Shown here: positions 43,645 through 51,607 of the stretch, in pieces | Position numbering within the stretch: the first letter of the stretch is position 1 | Layout: every line of letters begins with the position of its first letter | From: Clostridiales bacterium UBA4821 | GTDB lineage: Bacteria; Bacillota; Clostridia; Acetivibrionales; UBA4821 | NCBI GenBank assembly: GCA_002402315.1 | Contig: DHFP01000251.1 | Coordinates: forward strand, 10,907 to 74,906 | DNA: 64,000 bases | Reading direction: 5' to 3' | Notes under the pieces: model-generated | Databases searched by the model: none | Seen by the model: the letters and a program-made list of their open reading frames with translations, nothing else | What the model was told of the DNA's origin: nothing | Translations under genes and position numbers: made by a program

Positions 43645-44163
43645 TTAATAAATATTATCTACCTGTATTTTATAACTATCATAATTTGAATAGTCACCGC
43701 TTCCAATTGCTTCAAAGGTTTTTATTTCTCCTGATTTTAAGCCAGTCATAAAACCATCTGCAGTTCCGAGTAACTTTTTATTACTATCGTAAAAACTCAC
43801 TTTAAATGAGAAACTAGCGTCTGTTAATAAATTGTTTTTCGCTTCACCTTCAACTGTTGTAAAACTTGAACTTTTCTTAATAATTATGTTCGTAAATTCG
43901 ATATCTGGCTTTGTTTCTCCTATTTCAACTCTCTTTAATTTTGAGTTCCAAGCTACATTTACACCTAATGCTTTTCCTATCTCCGATAATGGCAAGTATG
44001 TGGTTCCATTTATCGTTACTATTGGTTTACTTGACTTTAATTCATGACCATTTACAAGCACCTTGAAATTAGCTTTTAAAGCGTTTATGCCTCCAGCAGC
44101 AAAAGAAGCTCCTGTAATACATAACATAATTCCTAACACTAATCCTAATAATATCTTTTTCAC
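43645..44163 (-). CDS. Secreted stalk-domain protein with FxLYD-like C-terminus
   Basis: A 172-residue exported protein. A signal peptide (about 1-23, LLGLVLGIMLCITGASFAA) is followed by a copper-amine-oxidase N1-type domain (about 34-80, VLVNGHELKSSKPIVTING through LGVNVAWNSKLKRVEIG) and a beta domain of the FxLYD type (about 90-165). The start is taken as GTG 44163, seven bases from GGAGG; ATG 44169 is too close to it. It is transcribed against the late genes, as lysogenic-conversion genes often are. The protease at 34961 shares the stalk domain. Confidence 0.78.
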   Translation of the reverse strand: MKKILLGLVLGIMLCITGASFAAGGINALKANFKVLVNGHELKSSKPIVTINGTTYLPLSEIGKALGVNVAWNSKLKRVEIGETKPDIEFTNIIIKKSSSFTTVEGEAKNNLLTDASFSFKVSFYDSNKKLLGTADGFMTGLKSGEIKTFEAIGSGDYSNYDSYKIQVDNIY

Positions 44164-44311
44164 TTTCATTCCTCCAATATATAGATTTATCCCGATAAAT
44201 ATTTTCTACAGAATACCATAATAATACAAAATAATCAATATAATCAATACTAAGAAATAATTGTTGAACTTTGTTGAAATAGTGAATATAATAGTGCCAT
44301 TATAAATAAAA

Positions 44312-44350
44312 AAAATAAGAAGCTATCTTTGCAGGAGGGCTTCTTATTTT
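44312..44350. terminator. Bidirectional hairpin with 15-base loop
   Basis: AAAATAAGAAGC (44312-44323) and GCTTCTTATTTT (44339-44350) pair perfectly, with A- and T-runs on either side. The loop contains AGGAGG. It lies in the otherwise empty 306-base gap 44170-44475. Confidence 0.7.
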
Positions 44351-44475
44351 AAAACACTATGCATGTTCTCAAAAGAGAACTATATTTCGTTAAGATATTA
44401 ACAGAAATATTCCTCATTGTAAAGTGTTTTAAAATTTTTAATTATTGGGATTAATATTTTACTGGAGGAATGTTT

Positions 44476-44646
44476 ATGGAAGTAAATGAATGTATTATTC
44501 TTGTAGAAGATAATTTGTTTAAACCACGTATTTCAATTTCATTAGATACTGAAGAAGTAGTTTTGTATGTAAATAAAAATGATTTAGATAGAAAAGATTT
44601 ATTGATTAAAAACATTTTTAAAAAGCTAGAAGAGTGTTACAAATGA
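44476..44646 (+). CDS. Small prophage protein of unknown function
   Basis: A 56-residue frame starts at ATG 44476 after TGGAGGAA. It begins MEVNECIILVEDNLF, has alternating hydrophobic residues (ISISLDTEEVVLYV) and ends in a lysine-rich helix (LLIKNIFKKLEECYK), suggesting a compact alpha/beta fold. The base composition is strongly A+T, like the neighbouring prophage end. It is the last gene before attR. No family is recognised. Confidence 0.55.
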   Translation: MEVNECIILVEDNLFKPRISISLDTEEVVLYVNKNDLDRKDLLIKNIFKKLEECYK

Positions 44647-44653
44647 TACTTAA

Positions 44654-44675
44654 AGTTGTGAAAATGAGTTGTGAA
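44654..44675 (+). promoter_or_regulatory. Putative integrase arm-type sites, right arm
   Basis: Two direct AGTTGTGAAAA copies (44654-44664 and 44667-44677) lie near attR in the same orientation as those next to attL. Confidence 0.5.
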
Positions 44676-44707
44676 AAAATATACAAATAACTTATGGTAG
44701 TATATAT

Positions 44708-44737
44708 AGCAATACTTACAAGTATTGCTTGTTTTTT
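44708..44737 (+). terminator. Terminator at the prophage right end
   Basis: AGCAATACTT pairs with AAGTATTGCT and is followed by GTTTTTT. It isolates prophage transcription from attR and the host genes. Confidence 0.82.
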
Positions 44738-44791
44738 GACTTCGGATCAGAGGGCCGGGGGTTCGAATCCTCCTGGGCGCGCCATGTTAAA
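44737..44791 (+). repeat. Right attachment site (attR)
   Basis: A 55-bp perfect copy of 30538-30592, the tRNA-Arg 3' part from the anticodon arm to GTTAAA. It carries no 5' half, so it is not a second tRNA gene. Confidence 0.93.
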
Positions 44792-44795
44792 CTAC

Positions 44796-44827
44796 AAAGC
44801 CTTGAGGAATCAAGGCTTTAATTTTTC
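44796..44827 (+). terminator. Original tRNA-Arg terminator left beyond attR
   Basis: AAAGCCTTG pairs with CAAGGCTTT and is followed by AATTTTT. It was presumably the terminator of tRNA-Arg before integration. The following gap to 45068 holds no supported gene. Confidence 0.75.
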
Positions 44828-45068
44828 CTTAAGTAAACTGCTTGAGTTGTATGAGGCTCAAGTATGCTGTCAACTGGTAAATATTATTCATATACTTTTT
44901 AAAACAATCTACACAAAACCTCATACATTTTTGGTATACTTAGTATTAAATATTCAATTATTTAGATATTATGTTTGTCAATTTATGAGTGGATTTTTTA
45001 CACCAGTTATAGTATTGTCATATTGGAAGCCTTATTGAGTACTTTTGGTAAGAGAGGTGAATTGTAAT

Positions 45069-45773
45069 TTGGACAATGTGTCGTTTGTATTAGCATTTTC
45101 GGCAGGCCTGCTATCTTTTTTATCTCCATGCGTTTTGCCGCTTGTCCCGGCATATGTGAGTTACTTGACCGGCTCAGCTGTGGCCGAAATAAATACTGAT
45201 AAGGCCAAGTTGAATCTTTTATATAAGTCCATCGGATTTGTCATTGGATTTTCAATTATCTTTATTATTATGGGCGCTTCGGTCAGCTCCATTGGAAAGT
45301 TTCTAATTACAAACCAGGTCATATTAAAAAAAATCGGCGGAATTTTAATAATAATCTTTGGCCTTCATACAACCGGATTACTTAAAATTAAAATGTTGTA
45401 TGCCGAAAAACGGCTTCTTCCATTCGGAGGTGATAAAAAGAACATTAGCTCAGTATTTCTGGGAATGGCATTTGCAACCGGATGGACGCCGTGCATCGGC
45501 CCGATTCTTGCTTCAATACTTATTTACGCAGGAAGCATGGAAACCATAAGCAAGGGCATTCTGCTGCTTGGTGTTTATTCGTTAGGGCTTGCCATACCGT
45601 TTATTTTGACAGCTCTTGCTATTGGAAACTTCTCGGAGTACTTTAAAAGGTTTTCAAAATATCTTCCGGTAGTATCTTTAGTAAGCGGTATTCTAATGAT
45701 TGTAATGGGGATTCTGATTTTTACTAACAAATTAACAATAATAAGCGGCTATTTGAACTTTATTAACTTTTGA
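45069..45773 (+). CDS. ccdA: Cytochrome c biogenesis protein CcdA
   Basis: A 234-residue, six-helix thiol-disulfide transporter that moves reducing power across the membrane. The two redox cysteines are in SPCVLPLVPAY (helix one) and GWTPCIGPIL (helix four). The start is TTG 45069, eight bases after AGAGGTGA. An earlier in-frame start lacks an RBS. It forms an operon with the thioredoxin-like gene 13 bases downstream, the usual electron acceptor outside the membrane. No cytochrome c genes are near, so extracytoplasmic thiol reduction is the safer role. Confidence 0.93.
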   Translation: MDNVSFVLAFSAGLLSFLSPCVLPLVPAYVSYLTGSAVAEINTDKAKLNLLYKSIGFVIGFSIIFIIMGASVSSIGKFLITNQVILKKIGGILIIIFGLHTTGLLKIKMLYAEKRLLPFGGDKKNISSVFLGMAFATGWTPCIGPILASILIYAGSMETISKGILLLGVYSLGLAIPFILTALAIGNFSEYFKRFSKYLPVVSLVSGILMIVMGILIFTNKLTIISGYLNFINF

Positions 45774-45786
45774 ATGGAGGCCATTT

Positions 45787-46371
45787 ATGAAGAAAAATTT
45801 ATTAATAGGGGGACTTGTCTTGGTCCTTTTCATTGGAGCATACTTTGTTACTGAAAACTATAATGGTTCTAATGTTAATTTACCTACATCAAATAATACT
45901 GCTGCAACAGCAGAATCGCCATTACCTCAAACAAATACAGCCCCAAAAGATGCTGAATCTACCGAAAAAGCAGCCGATTTCACTCTTACGGACTTAAATG
46001 GTAATAAGGTATCCCTAAAGGATTTCAGAGGCAAGAAGGTTTATTTGAATTTCTGGGCCAGTTGGTGTCCGCCTTGCAGGCTTGAAATGTCTGATATACA
46101 AAAGGTTTACGAGAAATATCAGGATAAGGATTTGGTGGTTCTTACAGTAAACTTGGGTGAAGACAAGAACACTGTGGAAAACTTTATTCACAGGAATAAC
46201 TATAGTTTCAGGGTATTACTTGACTCAGACCAAAGTGCAGCTCAAGCATATGATATAACTTCAATTCCTGTGTCATATTTTATTGACAGTGAAGGAAATG
46301 TTATGTCTGAAAGAATCGGAGCCATGACGTTGGAACAAATGGAATCAAATATAGAATTGCTCGGCAAGTAA
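45787..46371 (+). CDS. TlpA/ResA-like extracytoplasmic thioredoxin
   Basis: A 194-residue membrane-tethered protein. The N-terminal anchor (about 6-21) is followed by a Thr/Asn/Pro-rich linker (about 30-60) and an AhpC/TSA-thioredoxin domain with active-site WASWCPPC (Cys94, Cys97) and the cis-proline region SIPVSYFID. It belongs to the group of reductases (ResA, StoA) that keep substrate thiols reduced outside the cell, with CcdA as electron donor. StoA acts in spore cortex formation, so a sporulation role is possible here. Confidence 0.9.
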   Translation: MKKNLLIGGLVLVLFIGAYFVTENYNGSNVNLPTSNNTAATAESPLPQTNTAPKDAESTEKAADFTLTDLNGNKVSLKDFRGKKVYLNFWASWCPPCRLEMSDIQKVYEKYQDKDLVVLTVNLGEDKNTVENFIHRNNYSFRVLLDSDQSAAQAYDITSIPVSYFIDSEGNVMSERIGAMTLEQMESNIELLGK

Positions 46372-46384
46372 AAAGTGTCTGTAT

Positions 46385-46442
46385 AAAAAAGCTGACCTAA
46401 AAGTTTGATTTTCTAAACTGACTTCAGGTCAGTTCTTTTTTT
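46385..46442 (+). terminator. Terminator after the ccdA-tlpA operon
   Basis: AAAAAAGCTGACCT pairs with AGGTCAGTTCTTTTTT with a small internal stem AGTTT/AAACT. It ends in a T-run. The rest of the gap up to 46642 shows a weak AGAAATTT hairpin at 46461-46486 and no gene. Confidence 0.8.
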
Positions 46443-46642
46443 ATCCTCGAAAAAATAAAGAGAAATTTTGTCTAGAAAAATTTCTGAACAGCATCTTTTT
46501 ATGTGCAAACAACATTTCCATTTCCGTTTAGGTGTCAAAACATGCTTTTCGATAAACAATCACGAAATATGACAAAAAAATTAGTAAAATATCAGTAACA
46601 CTTAATTGGACTTCAATAATTTCATGGAATGGAGGAACTATA

Positions 46643-47746
46643 ATGGCAAAGTTACACTTAGTGATTGCTGATTCGGATGAATCTTATGTAGAAAGTCTGA
46701 TTAGCTATTTGACAGACAGTTATCCCCAGAAATTCCAGGTAAGTTATTTCACAAAAGAGGATTATCTGGTTAAACATCTATCTGATACCAGCAAAAAGGT
46801 AGATATTTTACTGGTGGGGCCTGAACTGTCCGAGTACATACCTAAGGATAAGATTAATACAATGATAATACTGTCGGATGGCAGACTGCCGGAGAAGTAC
46901 AGAAGTTGTGCAATGGTTAACAAATATCAGACCGGAGATAAACTGGTAAGCAGTATATTGAACATATTCTCTGAAAGAAATGCTGATGAAGTATATATCC
47001 AAAGCAGTAACAAACCTACAAGAGTAATTGGGGTTTACTCACCTACCGGTGGAACCGGGAAAACTTCTATAGCCATAGGTTCAGCTATGCAGTCCGCGCT
47101 CAGAGATATGCCGGTATTTTATCTCAATCTGGAGAATGCCCAGTCAACACCGCTTTTCTTTGATTGCAAAGGAGAACAGAACCTTTCACATATCTTTTAT
47201 TTTCTAAAAGAAAAAAGTAAGAATATTAATCTAAAGATAGAAGGGGTTAGAATTGTTGACCCGAAGTACAACATACATTATTTTGCTCCACCCGAAAGCG
47301 TACTCGAGTTTGAAGAGATTTCACCGGACGAATTACAATACCTGATTAACCAACTTAAAGAATTAGGCTGCTATGATGTAATTTTTATAGATATGTCTTC
47401 AAACTTCGACAACAGAAATTTAGCCGTACTTCAGGCGTGTGATGAAATATTTCTGGTACTTACGCAGGATGATATATCAGGCATCAAGCTGAAAACATTA
47501 ATTAGTGAGATGGATATAGCATCCCCCAAAAGCAACGCTAACCTAAATGATAAATTAACTTTGATAATCAACAAGTTTAATCCTATGGGACCAACTCAGA
47601 TTGAGGGCCTTGATATATTAGGCAAGCCTATATCACTGAGGATACCGAAAGTATCGTCTCTATTAACCCGACAATCAGATAAGTACGTTATAAATCTTAA
47701 TAACAATTTTGGAGAGGCATTAAAGGGATTGGTTAACAAATATTAA
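46643..47746 (+). CDS. tadZ: TadZ/CpaE-like pilus localisation ATPase
   Basis: A 367-residue protein with a receiver-like N-terminal domain (1-115) lacking a clear phospho-acceptor set, then a MinD/ParA-type P-loop domain. The deviant Walker A is GGTGKT (136-141), and VIFIDMSSNFD forms the Walker B strand. TadZ proteins position the Tad secretion machine at the pole and recruit TadA. AATGGAGGAACTATA precedes the ATG. It is the first gene of the Tad operon and lies 19 bases before the secretion ATPase gene. Confidence 0.88.
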   Translation: MAKLHLVIADSDESYVESLISYLTDSYPQKFQVSYFTKEDYLVKHLSDTSKKVDILLVGPELSEYIPKDKINTMIILSDGRLPEKYRSCAMVNKYQTGDKLVSSILNIFSERNADEVYIQSSNKPTRVIGVYSPTGGTGKTSIAIGSAMQSALRDMPVFYLNLENAQSTPLFFDCKGEQNLSHIFYFLKEKSKNINLKIEGVRIVDPKYNIHYFAPPESVLEFEEISPDELQYLINQLKELGCYDVIFIDMSSNFDNRNLAVLQACDEIFLVLTQDDISGIKLKTLISEMDIASPKSNANLNDKLTLIINKFNPMGPTQIEGLDILGKPISLRIPKVSSLLTRQSDKYVINLNNNFGEALKGLVNKY

Positions 47747-47765
47747 AGGTTAGAAGGGAAAGAGT

Positions 47766-49004
47766 ATGAATTCTGCTGAAAGAACGGCATTGCAAAGCGA
47801 AATTAGACAGGCAGCCAGAGACAATATTGACCTTAGGAGGGAGTTAACCGATGAAGAGATTCAGGACTTGATAACCAGAATTGTTTTTGACAGATCCAAG
47901 CAGCATTACATGAGTGTTACTGAGAAACAAGAGATAATAAATACTGTGTTCAATTCTATCCGGAGACTGGACATACTCCAGCCGCTAATCGAGGATAAAG
48001 CCATTACAGAGGTAATGGTAAATGGTCCGGATGACATCTTTATAGAGAAAGATGGCAAGGTGGGAAAGCTGGAAATAAGATTTGACTCCCAGGAAAAACT
48101 TGAGGATGTTATTCAGACCATAGTATCAAGGGTAAACAGAATAGTAAACGAGTCTTCTCCAATAGTGGATGCCCGTCTTAAGGATGGTTCAAGGGTTAGT
48201 GTAGTTTTACCTCCAATTGCATTAAACGGTCCTATACTAACCATAAGAAAGTTCCCGGAAAAACCAATGAGCATAAAACAGTTGGTTAAGATGGGATCAA
48301 TAACTGATCAGGCTGCAGAAGTTTTGCAGAGAATGGTCATTTCAAAGTACAATATTTTCATTTGCGGGGGAACAGGTTCAGGTAAGACTACTTTCTTAAA
48401 TGCACTTTCCAATTTTATTCCTGAAGATGAAAGAATTATAACCATAGAAGACTCAGCAGAATTGCAGATATCAAGCGTTGATAATATTGTCAAGATGGAA
48501 ACAAGGAATGCAAATACAGAGGGCAAGGGCGAGGTAACAATTAGAGACCTCATAAAAACTTCGCTTAGAATGAGGCCGGAAAGAATAGTGGTTGGAGAAG
48601 TTAGGGGAGCTGAAGCCTTGGATATGCTGCAAGCCATGAATACAGGACATGACGGTTCCCTTTCTACCGGCCACGCAAATTCTACTAAAGACATGCTAAG
48701 CAGGCTGGAAACCATGGTCTTATGTGGAGCGTCTTTACCATTAGAGGCTATCAGACAGCAAATAGCTTCGGCCATTGATATAGTTATACACCTTTCAAGA
48801 ATCAGGGATAAATCAAGAAGAACAATGGAGATAGTAGAGGTGCCCGGTTATAAGGACGGGGAGATACAACTGAATCCGTTGTTTGTATTTGAAGAAGAGG
48901 GTGAAACTGAAGATAAAAAGGTTATTGGTACACTTAAGCGTACAGAAAATAAAATGCATAATTTATTAAAATTTAAAATGGCCGGTATTTCTGTGGAAGT
49001 GTGA
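47766..49004 (+). CDS. cpaF: Tad secretion ATPase TadA/CpaF
   Basis: A 412-residue type II/IV secretion ATPase that powers pilus assembly. The N-terminal part (to about 150) is the helical CpaF domain; the core has Walker A GGTGSGKT (201-208), IITIEDSAEL (Asp box), RPERIVVGEVRGAEALDML (Walker B) and the His box DGSLSTGHANS. It couples hexamer rotation to TadB/TadC at the membrane. AAGGGAAAGAG precedes ATG 47766. It belongs to the operon starting at 46643. Confidence 0.95.
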   Translation: MNSAERTALQSEIRQAARDNIDLRRELTDEEIQDLITRIVFDRSKQHYMSVTEKQEIINTVFNSIRRLDILQPLIEDKAITEVMVNGPDDIFIEKDGKVGKLEIRFDSQEKLEDVIQTIVSRVNRIVNESSPIVDARLKDGSRVSVVLPPIALNGPILTIRKFPEKPMSIKQLVKMGSITDQAAEVLQRMVISKYNIFICGGTGSGKTTFLNALSNFIPEDERIITIEDSAELQISSVDNIVKMETRNANTEGKGEVTIRDLIKTSLRMRPERIVVGEVRGAEALDMLQAMNTGHDGSLSTGHANSTKDMLSRLETMVLCGASLPLEAIRQQIASAIDIVIHLSRIRDKSRRTMEIVEVPGYKDGEIQLNPLFVFEEEGETEDKKVIGTLKRTENKMHNLLKFKMAGISVEV

Positions 49005-49013
49005 GGTGAAGTG

Positions 49014-49763
49014 ATGTCTAAAATTGATTATAACACTTATATAATGACTCAAAAGGAGAAGACACTATATATAATAATTGCAGCTATAGCAATTTTTATT
49101 GTAGGATATGTCTTCTACCAAAGCTTCGTCTTTTCAGCATTACTCACTCCAGCTGCATTATTTTACCCCAAAATTAAAACTAAAGATATCATAAAAAAGA
49201 GGAAAGAAGAGCTTAACCTTCAATTCAAGGAAGCTTTATATTCGCTTTCATCATCTCTCACAGCAGGTAAATCAATAGAAATGGCTTTCAAGGATGCATT
49301 GAAGGATATTGTAATTCTTTATCCCGACCCCGATACTTTTATAATTAAAGAATTCCAATACATAATAAGAAAGCTGGAAATGAATGAAACAGTAGAGTCA
49401 GCGCTGGAGGACCTTGCTAACAGATCTCATGCTGAAGATATACGGAACTTTGTTGATGTGTTTAAAACATGCAAGAGAACCGGAGGCAACCTGGTACAGG
49501 TTATGAAAAATACATCCGACATAATAAACGATAAAATTGTAATAAAGCAGGAAATATCTACATTACTTTCTCAACGTAAGTTTGAACAAAAAGTTCTTAA
49601 TCTTGTACCCATAGGCATGATATTTCTATTGTCAACCAGTTCGGCTGATTTCATGAAACCTATATTCACGCAAGTTTCGGGCAGGGTTGTAATGACTATT
49701 GCTATTGTTTTGCTGGTTACAGCTTACTTTATCTCAAAAAAAATTATGGATATTGAGGTGTGA
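49014..49763 (+). CDS. tadB: Tad inner-membrane platform protein TadB (T2SSF)
   Basis: A 249-residue membrane protein with two N-terminal helices (about 18-50), a cytoplasmic T2SSF domain (about 70-200, with LSSSLTAGKSIEMAF and CKRTGGNLVQVM) and two C-terminal helices. It forms the assembly platform together with TadC. ATG 49014 follows GAGGTGA; GTG 49011 is also in frame. It is slightly short for TadB, which often has an extra N-terminal part. Confidence 0.9.
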   Translation: MSKIDYNTYIMTQKEKTLYIIIAAIAIFIVGYVFYQSFVFSALLTPAALFYPKIKTKDIIKKRKEELNLQFKEALYSLSSSLTAGKSIEMAFKDALKDIVILYPDPDTFIIKEFQYIIRKLEMNETVESALEDLANRSHAEDIRNFVDVFKTCKRTGGNLVQVMKNTSDIINDKIVIKQEISTLLSQRKFEQKVLNLVPIGMIFLLSTSSADFMKPIFTQVSGRVVMTIAIVLLVTAYFISKKIMDIEV

Positions 49764-49767
49764 TTAC

Positions 49768-50646
49768 GTGTTAGCGGTTTTCATTATTGTACTTATATTG
49801 CTGGGAATTCTATTCATACTTTCAAAGAATAAATATGACAGGTTCTTAGCTCTCATAGATAAGAAGGCTTATTCCTTAAAAGATTTCATGCCTATGTCCC
49901 TTTATATTCTGGATAGTGTGAAGTACAAATTCAACACTAAATATGACCATGGATTACAACTTAAATTAGGAGAATTATATGAGCATAAAAATTCGAGGTA
50001 TTTCCTCCAGATTCACTGGGCTAATAAGATTGCCCTGATGCTGCTTATGATACTGGTCATTGCATTTCTCGGCACGGCTATGGGAAATCCGGACACTTCT
50101 TTTGTATTCTTTAGCGTAATTGCATTAGCGGGAGCTTTTTATCTGACAGATAAGGAAGTAGAGGATAAACTCAAAAAAAGGCATCTCTTAATGCAAATTG
50201 ATTTTCCTGATTTCCTCAATAAGCTGATCTTGTTGGTGAACGCGGGAATGACCGTACCCAAGGCAATGGAGAAGATAGTATTGGAGAGACATATTGAAGA
50301 CAAAGAAAAGGATAGGCCTTTATACTATGAGCTTTATACTGCTTTGATGGAAATTCAGGCGGGAAAACCGGATACCAAAGCATATGAAGACTTTGCCAAG
50401 AGGTGTAAGATACCAGAGATAACAAAATTTACGTCGGTAATCATTCAAAATATAAGAAAAGGAAATGCGGAATTGGTTTCCATACTAAGACTTCAAGCTG
50501 TTGAATGCTGGGAAATACGTAAAAATGTTGCCAAGAGATTAGGGGAAGAGGCTTCTACCAAGCTGCTTTTTCCTATGATGATAATGTTTGCTGCTATTTT
50601 GCTTATTGTTGTTACGCCGTCTGTGATGCAGCTTCAAGGGTTTTAA
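49768..50646 (+). CDS. tadC: Tad inner-membrane platform protein TadC (T2SSF)
   Basis: A 292-residue membrane protein. The helix at the N-terminus (about 1-18) is followed by a central membrane pair (about 89-125) and a T2SSF domain (about 145-265, FPDFLNKLILLVNAGMTVPKAM through RKNVAKRLGEEASTKLLFPMM), then the last helix. GTG 49768 is used with GAGGTG; earlier frame extensions lie inside tadB. It pairs with TadB and TadA to push the Flp pilin. Confidence 0.9.
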   Translation: MLAVFIIVLILLGILFILSKNKYDRFLALIDKKAYSLKDFMPMSLYILDSVKYKFNTKYDHGLQLKLGELYEHKNSRYFLQIHWANKIALMLLMILVIAFLGTAMGNPDTSFVFFSVIALAGAFYLTDKEVEDKLKKRHLLMQIDFPDFLNKLILLVNAGMTVPKAMEKIVLERHIEDKEKDRPLYYELYTALMEIQAGKPDTKAYEDFAKRCKIPEITKFTSVIIQNIRKGNAELVSILRLQAVECWEIRKNVAKRLGEEASTKLLFPMMIMFAAILLIVVTPSVMQLQGF

Positions 50647-50675
50647 AAAACACATTTGAAAGGGGGTGGACAAGT

Positions 50676-50885
50676 ATGACGAAGTTAATAAAAGATTTTA
50701 TAAAAGAAGAAGACGGGTTGGGGACTGTAGAAATTGTACTGATTATTGCTATATTAGTAGGTCTTGCTTTACTTTTTAAGAAGCAAATTGTAGGATTTGT
50801 AGCGAAAATATTGGGTGGATTTGTTGGCGCTGAAGTGAACTCAAACAGCATTGAGAATACGCCTGTAAATGGTGGTGTCCAGTGA
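50676..50885 (+). CDS. flp: Flp-type major pilin precursor
   Basis: A 69-residue class IVb pilin precursor. The leader has basic and acidic residues (MTKLIKDFIKEEDGLG), followed by the cleavage context G/TVE and a hydrophobic helix (TVEIVLIIAILVGLALLF), with the conserved Glu at position five after the likely cut. A short polar tail ends VNSNSIENTPVNGG. The enzyme for cleavage is one of the two prepilin peptidases encoded downstream. AAAGGGGGTGG precedes the ATG. Confidence 0.9.
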   Translation: MTKLIKDFIKEEDGLGTVEIVLIIAILVGLALLFKKQIVGFVAKILGGFVGAEVNSNSIENTPVNGGVQ

Positions 50886-50893
50886 TATTTGTT

Positions 50894-50935
50894 GGAAGCA
50901 TATGCACAAGCTATATGCTTCCCTCCCTAAGGAGG
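50894..50935 (+). promoter_or_regulatory. Hairpin pair between pilin and TadE genes
   Basis: Stem one: GGAAGCATAT (50894-50903) pairs with ATATGCTTCC (50913-50922). Stem two: CCTCC (50922-50926) pairs with GGAGG (50931-50935), the ribosome site of the next gene. The arrangement could protect the pilin message and lower translation of the downstream pseudopilins. Confidence 0.6.
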
Positions 50936-50944
50936 TGGGATTTA

Positions 50945-51607
50945 TTGAAAACAAATAAAGGAAGTATTGTGGTAGAAGCTTCATTAGTATTTCCTGTTGT
51001 TTTTCTAGCCATTATAGCAGTTATGTATATGTGTATGCTGTTATACCAGAAGGTATATATTCAGTCTATTGCAGACCTGGGGGTCGAGAGAGGAGCTGCA
51101 ACGTGGAGTAACCCTGCAAAAGATACAGCATTAGGCAGTTTAACTCAAGAAGACTTGAAGTCGGGTGGACTATATTGGAGGCTGTTCGACCTTGAAAGGG
51201 ACAAAAGGAGAAGTAATTTAAAAAATTACATTGAAAAGAGATTAGGTGCATTTAACATATTGGAATCTATCATGGACCCTGGCCAAAGGGTTAGTGTTGA
51301 GATAGTTGATTACATTATTTATAAAAAGCTGGTAGTTTCAGTCAATGAGAGGTATAAGATTCCCGTTGGGAAAACTTTAAGGATGTTTGGTCTGGATGAA
51401 AATTATGCTGTATCAGTCAGGTCGGAGGCAGTTTTGAATGAACCTGTAGAGTTTATTAGAAATACCGACTTTATACTGGATGTGGAAAAGGAATTTGAGA
51501 AGACTTATAAAGAATATGGAGAACTAATTTCAAAAATCCGTTCAAGTATGGATGACATACAAGCCAGGATTGCAAAGTTTTTTGAGGAGAAAGAGGGGAG
51601 TCAATGA
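50945..51607 (+). CDS. TadE-like pseudopilin
   Basis: A 220-residue minor pilin-like protein. It begins with a short leader (LKTNKGSIVVEASLVFPVVFLA) in which GSIVVEAS gives the class IVb prepilin cleavage site with Glu+5. One membrane helix follows, then a mostly extracytoplasmic domain with a helical C-terminus. The start is TTG 50945, six bases after AGGAGGTGGG; the longer reading overlaps the flp stop without a ribosome site. It would help initiate or regulate pilus assembly. Confidence 0.85.
   Translation: MKTNKGSIVVEASLVFPVVFLAIIAVMYMCMLLYQKVYIQSIADLGVERGAATWSNPAKDTALGSLTQEDLKSGGLYWRLFDLERDKRRSNLKNYIEKRLGAFNILESIMDPGQRVSVEIVDYIIYKKLVVSVNERYKIPVGKTLRMFGLDENYAVSVRSEAVLNEPVEFIRNTDFILDVEKEFEKTYKEYGELISKIRSSMDDIQARIAKFFEEKEGSQ

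Larger units (their letters stand above)
30538..44791. mobile_element. Prophage remnant integrated in tRNA-Arg
   Basis: A 14.2-kb element bounded by perfect 55-bp direct repeats. It holds a truncated integrase, a late virion and lysis set transcribed rightward, and cargo genes. Missing are terminase, portal, capsid, replication and repressor genes. The integrase breakpoint lies about 60 bases from the virion cluster, so one internal deletion probably removed the early and head genes. It should no longer make virions or excise without help. Confidence 0.85.

Noticed and set aside
44737..44785. Possible second tRNA-Arg
   Set aside because: Only the 3' part from the anticodon arm is present; there is no acceptor 5' strand or D arm. 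It is the attR repeat.
44694..45038. 114-residue frame running across attR
   Set aside because: It translates the tRNA fragment (TSDQRAGGSNPPG), has no ribosome site and spans the prophage boundary.
46500..46642. Sigma-A promoter for the Tad operon
   Set aside because: ATGACA and TAAAAT occur but with a spacing of about 10 bases; no convincing promoter could be placed.
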